In this document: piece after piece, positions 59,403-64,000 of the stretch
Layout of the letters: every line of letters starts with the position of its first letter
How positions within the stretch are numbered: position 1 is the first letter of the stretch
Origin: Frondihabitans sp. PAMC 28766
GTDB taxonomy: Bacteria > Actinomycetota > Actinomycetes > Actinomycetales > Microbacteriaceae
DNA: 64,000 nt
Direction of reading: 5' to 3'
Assembly (NCBI RefSeq): GCF_001577365.1
Contig: NZ_CP014513.1
Location: 3,472,001 to 3,536,000 of the forward strand
Notes under the pieces: generated by a model
Told to the model about the DNA's origin: nothing
Seen by the model: the letters and a program-made list of their open reading frames with translations, nothing else
Database searches by the model: none
Translations under genes and position numbers: made by a program

Positions 59403-60428
59403 TCAGGCGGCGGCGCGCAGCGAGACGGGGCGGCGGCGGAGCGCCGGGGTGAGGATGGCGGGGGTCTTGTAGGCCATGTCGAGCTGGCCGATGTCCGCAC
59501 CGGGAGCGACGATGGCGTCGATGCGGTCGAGGATCTCGTCGGACAGCACCACGTCTGATCCCGCAAGGACGTCGTCGAGCTGCGCCATCGTGCGCGGCCC
59601 CATGATCGCCGACGTCACGCCAGGGTGCGCGATCACGAAGGCCATGGCCAGGTGGGTCATCGGGATACCGGTCTCGTCCGAGAGCGCGGCGACCTCTTCG
59701 ACGGCGTCGATGCGGCGCTCGTCGGAGAAGTAGGTGAAGTACTTGGCCCGGTTGAGATCGGTCTCCTGACCCTTCCGGATGCGCCCCGTCAGCATGCCTC
59801 CCGCGAGCGGGCTCCAGACGAGCGTGCCCATGCCGTACCGCTCGGCGACGGGCAGGATCTCGTTCTCGATGCCCCGGTTGAGGATCGAGTAGGTCGGCTG
59901 CTCGGTGCGGAAGCGCTCGAGCCCGCGCCGCTCGGAGACCCACTGCGCCTCGACCATCTCTGAAGCCGGCATGGCCGATGAGCCGAACGCGCGGATCTTG
60001 CCGGCGTGGACGAGGTCGGACATCGCCGAGAGGGTCTCTTCGATGTCGGTCGAGGGGTCTGGGCGGTGGATCTGGTAGAGGTCGATGTAGTCGGTCTGGA
60101 GGCGGCGCAGAGAGTTCTCGACCTCCTGCACGATCCAGCGACGGGAGTTGCCCTGGTGGTTCGGGTCGTCGCTCATCGGCAGGTTCAGCTTCGTGGCGAG
60201 GACGACGTCGTCGCGGCGACCGACGAGCGCCTTGCCGACGATCTCTTCCGATTCGCCGTGCGAGTACATGTCTGCGGTGTCGACGAAGTTGATGCCGGCG
60301 TCGAGGGCCTTGTGGATGATTGCGATCGAGTCGTCTTGCGTGACGTTGCCGATCTGACCGAAGTTCATGGCGCCGAGGGCGTAAGGGCTGACCTTGATTC
60401 CGGTGCGGCCGAGGGTGCGGTACTGCAT
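59403..60428 (-). CDS. Aldo/keto reductase
   Basis: A 341-residue NADPH-dependent reductase: Asp/Tyr in NFVDTADMYSHGESEE, Lys in VVLATKLNLP, His in LYQIHRPDPS, phosphate site GPRTMAQLDDVLAGS. It is related to, but distinct from, the reductase at 31958. Divergent from a TetR gene with two palindromic operators between, so probably induced by the compound that TetR senses. Confidence 0.93.
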   Translation of the reverse strand: MQYRTLGRTGIKVSPYALGAMNFGQIGNVTQDDSIAIIHKALDAGINFVDTADMYSHGESEEIVGKALVGRRDDVVLATKLNLPMSDDPNHQGNSRRWIVQEVENSLRRLQTDYIDLYQIHRPDPSTDIEETLSAMSDLVHAGKIRAFGSSAMPASEMVEAQWVSERRGLERFRTEQPTYSILNRGIENEILPVAERYGMGTLVWSPLAGGMLTGRIRKGQETDLNRAKYFTYFSDERRIDAVEEVAALSDETGIPMTHLAMAFVIAHPGVTSAIMGPRTMAQLDDVLAGSDVVLSDEILDRIDAIVAPGADIGQLDMAYKTPAILTPALRRRPVSLRAAA

Positions 60429-60477
60429 GAGGTGCTCTCCTTATGGCGCCGGGCTCGGTGCCGTACAGTGGGTGAAA

Positions 60478-60522
60478 CGGGACATCGTCCCGGTGGTCTC
60501 GACCATATGGGACATTGTCCCG
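60478..60522. promoter_or_regulatory. Two TetR operators three helical turns apart
   Basis: CGGGACATCGTCCCG (60478-60492) and TGGGACATTGTCCCG (60508-60522) share the palindrome GGGACA-N-GTCCC and are 30 bases apart centre to centre. They lie in the divergent region between the reductase and TetR genes and fit an autoregulating repressor. Confidence 0.8.
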
Positions 60523-60578
60523 TTTAGCAACCCGATCGACGTCCGCAGCCCGATCGACCAGCAGAACAGGATCACCCC

Positions 60579-61136
60579 GTGGCACGTGCCGATGCAGAAC
60601 GCAATCTCGACGCACTCCTGTCCGCGGCCAAGGAGGAGTTCGCGCTGAGCGGTGTCGACGTGAACGTCCGGGCGATCGCTGCTCGAGCCGGCGTCGGAAC
60701 AGCCACGCTCTACCGTCATTTCCCGCTGCGGTCCGACCTCATCTCGGCCGTGTTCCGGCACGAGATCGATGCCTGCGCGGCCGAGGCTCCGACGATCATG
60801 GAGGCCTATCCGCCCGACCAGGCTCTGCGGGTCTGGCTGCAGCGGTACACCGAGTTCGTCGCGACGAAGCACGGTCTGGCGAACGCGCTGCACTCCGGTG
60901 ATCCTGCCTACAACGCTCTGCCTGGCTATTTCGAGGGGAAGGTCGGGCCGGTGCTTCGCGACCTGCTCGCGAACGCCGCCCGGGCGGGCCTCGCCCGGAC
61001 GGATGTCGACGCCATCGAAGTGCTCGGGTCGGTGGCCAACCTCTGCATCTACTCGCCGATCACGAAAGACGAGACGCGCCCGGGGCGGATGGTCGACGTC
61101 TTCGTGGACGGCCTGCTGACGCCCTCGAAGGTCTGA
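60579..61136 (+). CDS. TetR-family transcriptional regulator
   Basis: A 185-residue repressor starting with GTG. HTH: NVRAIAARAGVGTATLYRHF followed by PLRSDLISAVF; the C-terminal domain resembles the SACE_7040/TetR_C_33 type (VLRDLLANAARAGLARTDVD). It is the likely reader of the two GGGACA palindromes and controls the divergent reductase. Confidence 0.92.
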   Translation: MARADAERNLDALLSAAKEEFALSGVDVNVRAIAARAGVGTATLYRHFPLRSDLISAVFRHEIDACAAEAPTIMEAYPPDQALRVWLQRYTEFVATKHGLANALHSGDPAYNALPGYFEGKVGPVLRDLLANAARAGLARTDVDAIEVLGSVANLCIYSPITKDETRPGRMVDVFVDGLLTPSKV

Positions 61137-61147
61137 CACGCCAGAGT

Positions 61148-61212
61148 CGACTCGCACGACGGGAGCCGACTCGCACGACGGGAGCCGACGCCGAAGCGCC
61201 GACTCCCGTCGT
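61148..61212. terminator. Terminator hairpin preceded by a duplicated arm
   Basis: CGACTCGCACGACGGGAGC is directly repeated (61148-61166, 61167-61185). The second copy's ACGACGGGAGC forms the left arm of a 17-base stem (61175-61191 with 61196-61212, loop CGAA), followed by CGTTTT. It sits between the convergent TetR and mannosidase genes. Confidence 0.7.
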
Positions 61213-61228
61213 CCTGTCGTTTTGCGAT

Positions 61229-64000
61229 CTACCGCGTCAGCGTCATCGCGTAGATGTTCACGGCGCTGTCTCGAGCCCAGTCGAGGCCGCCCGAGCCCGG
61301 TGCGACCCAGGCGGGCACCGACGGCGTCGCCAGCGACAGCGACCGGACGGTCTTGCCCGGCTGAAGCGGCACGGTGGTCTCGTAGAGCGAGGCCCCCGTC
61401 GTCGTCTTGCCGGCACCCGCCTTCAGCTGGTACGGCGTCGTGACGACCGCCGTGTTGCCGAAGTCAGGGGCGGCGTTCGCCCACCCGGTCAGCTCGAGCG
61501 GCACGGTGGCCGTGCTGCCGTCGCTGTAGGTGACGACGGCGGTAGCCGAGGCGGCACCCGTGCTGCCGTTGTCCGACGCCCCGACGATGTGCAGGCTGCT
61601 GTAGCGTCCGCTGGGAAGAGCCACCGCCTGCCCCGTCGACTTGACGAAGTTCGGCTGGGTGCCCGCCGTAGGCGGCGCCTGGTAGGTCACTCCCCCGAGC
61701 GAGACCGGGCCGGGCGCCGGCAGCAGGTCGGCCGCGTAGCTGAGGCCGGTCCCGTCGAAGTCGCCCTGAGCCGGGTCTGCGAGCGTCGCCGTCCCGTCGT
61801 TGTTATAAAAGTGGCTCAGGTCGACGGCGCACGAGCTGCTCGACTGGATGGCGCAGTCGGCTCCCGCAGACACGACGACCGTCGCCTCTTTGCGGACCGA
61901 CGCGGCCCCGGCCATCCTGGCTGTGACGGCGATCGAGTACGTGCCCGGTTTTGTGCCCGCCGGGGCGGTGACCGTCATCGGCACTTCGACCTGCTGCGGC
62001 AGGCTGTTCGAACGCAGCGTCACGTTCGTGCGACTCGGCGTCACCGACCAGCCCCGCGGCGCCGTGGCGCTCACCGCCACACGGGCAGTCCGTGGAGACG
62101 TCGCGTTGAGGCTCAGCGCGATCTTCTGCGTCGACGAGGCCTGCGCGGTCGGCTCGACCGTGCTCTGCGTCGGCGAGAGCGACGCGCTCACCTGGTTCTG
62201 CGTGCTCGAGACCGTGTCGATCGACGGCGGGGCGTCTTTCGCATTCGTGGCCCAGCGCGTCGGAGCCGTGCTGAGCGTGTACGCGATGCTGCCGCCGTGG
62301 GCGATGTCGGCCTGTGACACCCAGGCCTTGTCGGACGATCGCCCGTTCACCGTCGCCGTGGCGACGTACCGGTTGCTCATGCTGGTGCCGGGGGCCGATA
62401 TCTTCAGCGTCCCGCCCTGCGTGCGACCGTAGGCGCCGACCTGCACCTGGGCGGCCGGGAACAGCGGCGTGGTGAGGACGTCGAAGTTGCCGCCTGCCGT
62501 GGTCGGGTAGAGCCCGAGGGCGCTCATCACGTACCAGGCCGACATCTCGCCCATGTCGTCGTTGCCGGGGATGCCGCCGGGGGTGTTCGTGTACAGCGTC
62601 TCCTGGGCGTGCACCACGGTCGACGTGTTGCCCGGCTGACCGGCCCACGCGTAGATGTACGGCGCGACCAGGTTCGGCTCGTTGTTCGGGTTGTAGTAGT
62701 TCGACGAGTAGTAGGTCAGCGGGTCGCTCACCCAGGTGTTCTTCGCGGTGCCGTTCGGGTCGGTGAGCAGGCCGCTGTAGTCGAAGAAGGTGTTGAGCTT
62801 CGACGTCGTGGCGCTCGCACCGCCGAGCATCCCGACCAGGCCGGCAGGATCCTGAGGCACCAGCCACTGGTACTGGCTCGCGTTCTGCTCGTGGAAGGCG
62901 TGGTCGCTCGTGACCGGGTCGTACGGAGACAACCAGGTGCCGTCCTGCGTGCGCGGCCGGAACTGCCCGATCTGGGAGTCGTAGACGTTGCGGTACGACT
63001 GGCCGCGCTGGGCGAACATCTTGGCGTCGGCGGTGTGGCCGAGACCCTTCGCCATCAGCGAGAGTGACGCGTCGGCGAGTGCGTAGTCGAGTGTCGCGGA
63101 GGTGCCGTAGTAGCAGTCGTTGTCGTTGCTCTTGGTCGGGCAGCAGGTGCCGCTCGTCCCGTTGCTCGGGCAGTCGGCGTTCGTCGAGATGTTGACGCCG
63201 TAGGGGATGTAGCCGCGCGAGGCATAGTAGGCGACACCCGCCCGCCCGTTCTCCCGCACGTTCGCCGGAGGGACGCTGGTGGCATTGGCGCGGAGGTATT
63301 TGTAGGCCTCTTGAGCGTCGGCTCCTGTCAACAGCCCCTTCGACCACCCCTCGACGAGGAAGGGAGTGATCGGGTCACCCGTCATGATGTTGCCCTCCTG
63401 GTCTTCGAGGTACCAGCGCGGCAGGGCACCGCCCTCCCGGGCGATGGCGATCAGCGAGAGGTCGATGTCGTGTGCCACCTTCGGCACCAGGGTCTCGAGC
63501 AGCTGGTTCTGGGTTCGATAGGTGTCCCAGAGCGAGAAGTTGCTATAGGGCGTATACCCCTCGGCGGTGTGGATCTTCTTGTCGGCCCCGACGTACTGGC
63601 CGTCGACATCGCCGATCTCATTGGGGTCGAGCATCGAGTGGTACAGCGCCGTGTAGTAGGCGACCTGCTGGTCGTGCGTGCCACCGGCGACGGCGGCCTT
63701 GTGCAGCATCGTGTTCCACTCGGCCTTGAGCGCCGCGTGCGCCGCGTCGAAGTCGAACCCGAGGTGCGAGGTCTCGGCGGCCAGGTTCTTCTGAGCCCCG
63801 GCCAGACCGGTGAACGACAGCGCCACCTTGGCGACGATCGGCGAGTCGTCCTTCGTGGTGTCGAACGACGCCCAGGCGCCGTTGGCCCCGGTCGCGGAGG
63901 ATTCGCGCGATCCTGCCGTCTTCGTCGTGCCCTTCCACGTGCCGAACGACGTGAACGGGCGGCTCAGCTCGGCGACGAAGTACGTCTTCTTGCCGTCGTC
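61229..64000 (-). CDS. GH92 alpha-mannosidase, 5' end beyond the window
   Basis: 923 residues are present and the frame is open to the window edge. The GH92 catalytic domain is shown by SNFSLWDTYRTQNQLLETLV, a long (alpha/alpha)6 part with TPFLVEGWSKGLLTG, and NDDMGEMSAWYVMSALGLYP near residue 480. A NEW3 (NPCBM-associated) domain follows at about 630-700 (PRGWSVTPSRTNVTLRSNSL), then a C-terminal beta-rich domain of about 200 residues (FVKSTGQAVALPSGRYSSLH). GH92 enzymes are calcium-dependent exo-acting alpha-1,2/1,3-mannosidases, usually secreted; the signal peptide would lie outside the window. It would trim fungal or plant mannans or N-glycans. Confidence 0.93.
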   Translation of the reverse strand, partial: DDGKKTYFVAELSRPFTSFGTWKGTTKTAGSRESSATGANGAWASFDTTKDDSPIVAKVALSFTGLAGAQKNLAAETSHLGFDFDAAHAALKAEWNTMLHKAAVAGGTHDQQVAYYTALYHSMLDPNEIGDVDGQYVGADKKIHTAEGYTPYSNFSLWDTYRTQNQLLETLVPKVAHDIDLSLIAIAREGGALPRWYLEDQEGNIMTGDPITPFLVEGWSKGLLTGADAQEAYKYLRANATSVPPANVRENGRAGVAYYASRGYIPYGVNISTNADCPSNGTSGTCCPTKSNDNDCYYGTSATLDYALADASLSLMAKGLGHTADAKMFAQRGQSYRNVYDSQIGQFRPRTQDGTWLSPYDPVTSDHAFHEQNASQYQWLVPQDPAGLVGMLGGASATTSKLNTFFDYSGLLTDPNGTAKNTWVSDPLTYYSSNYYNPNNEPNLVAPYIYAWAGQPGNTSTVVHAQETLYTNTPGGIPGNDDMGEMSAWYVMSALGLYPTTAGGNFDVLTTPLFPAAQVQVGAYGRTQGGTLKISAPGTSMSNRYVATATVNGRSSDKAWVSQADIAHGGSIAYTLSTAPTRWATNAKDAPPSIDTVSSTQNQVSASLSPTQSTVEPTAQASSTQKIALSLNATSPRTARVAVSATAPRGWSVTPSRTNVTLRSNSLPQQVEVPMTVTAPAGTKPGTYSIAVTARMAGAASVRKEATVVVSAGADCAIQSSSSCAVDLSHFYNNDGTATLADPAQGDFDGTGLSYAADLLPAPGPVSLGGVTYQAPPTAGTQPNFVKSTGQAVALPSGRYSSLHIVGASDNGSTGAASATAVVTYSDGSTATVPLELTGWANAAPDFGNTAVVTTPYQLKAGAGKTTTGASLYETTVPLQPGKTVRSLSLATPSVPAWVAPGSGGLDWARDSAVNIYAMTLTR

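Overview
The window is high-GC DNA (about 70 % by eye) with dense, often overlapping genes. The gene types (LacI-controlled glycosidase operons, ABC sugar uptake with a lipoprotein binding protein, several DHA2-type efflux pumps each beside a TetR/XRE regulator, WXG100 proteins) point to an actinobacterium. The style fits a plant- or soil-associated member of the Microbacteriaceae, but there is no rRNA or other marker here to fix the genus. No tRNA, rRNA, CRISPR array, insertion sequence or phage module was seen.

Region 1 (1-7945) is an arabinoside-utilisation unit. A minus-strand operon encodes a binding lipoprotein, two permeases, a family 1-like glycosidase and a LacI regulator. Divergent from it is a secreted GH54 arabinofuranosidase with two ricin-type lectin domains. 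Near-identical AATCGAT operators sit in front of both arms and in front of the regulator. Region 2 (8048-10250) is an MFS efflux pump with its TetR regulator and two palindromic operators. Region 3 (10528-16545) is a second sugar regulon: MFS importer, intracellular GH39-like glycosidase, rhamnose-mutarotase-like protein, AraA-family isomerase and LacI regulator, bounded by two matching AAACG operators.

Region 4 (16555-31936) is mixed: an alcohol dehydrogenase, glutamate decarboxylase, a three-gene FtsX-type ABC exporter, a TetR-controlled operon with an arginine-rich 24-residue-repeat protein and a class II amidotransferase, a DUF4232 lipoprotein, a ketopantoate-reductase-like gene, a frameshifted penicillin-binding protein, and a MarR/SDR pair. 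Region 5 (31958-49705) holds aldo/keto reductase, GNAT, VOC, efflux (MFS, MMPL), phosphomannose-isomerase-like, WYL, EVE, Kup and proline iminopeptidase genes, with decayed remnants of an SDR and a haloperoxidase. Region 6 (49708-54561) has a frameshifted MFS pump with a divergent XRE regulator, then a two-gene ABC exporter.

Region 7 (54625-59130) is the most interesting part. Three coupled WXG100 genes lead into a polymorphic toxin with a C-terminal TNT-type NAD+ glycohydrolase domain and an overlapping candidate immunity gene. Downstream lies an AT-richer array of orphan pieces: a broken toxin tip with its own candidate immunity gene, another candidate immunity gene preceded by a start-less reading frame, and two truncated copies of the first immunity gene. 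It looks like a toxin-tip/immunity cassette array of a type VII-secreted system. Region 8 (59403-64000) has an aldo/keto reductase with divergent TetR and paired operators, then the 3' part of a secreted GH92 alpha-mannosidase that runs off the window.

Two window-wide patterns stand out. Three genes (near 29911, 31748 and 49892), plus the orphan toxin tip, lose frame in a way one extra G in a G run would repair, which suggests homopolymer sequencing error or recent decay. Long imperfect hairpins also mark many gene ends, and two of them (41059 and 59330) share the same arm sequence.
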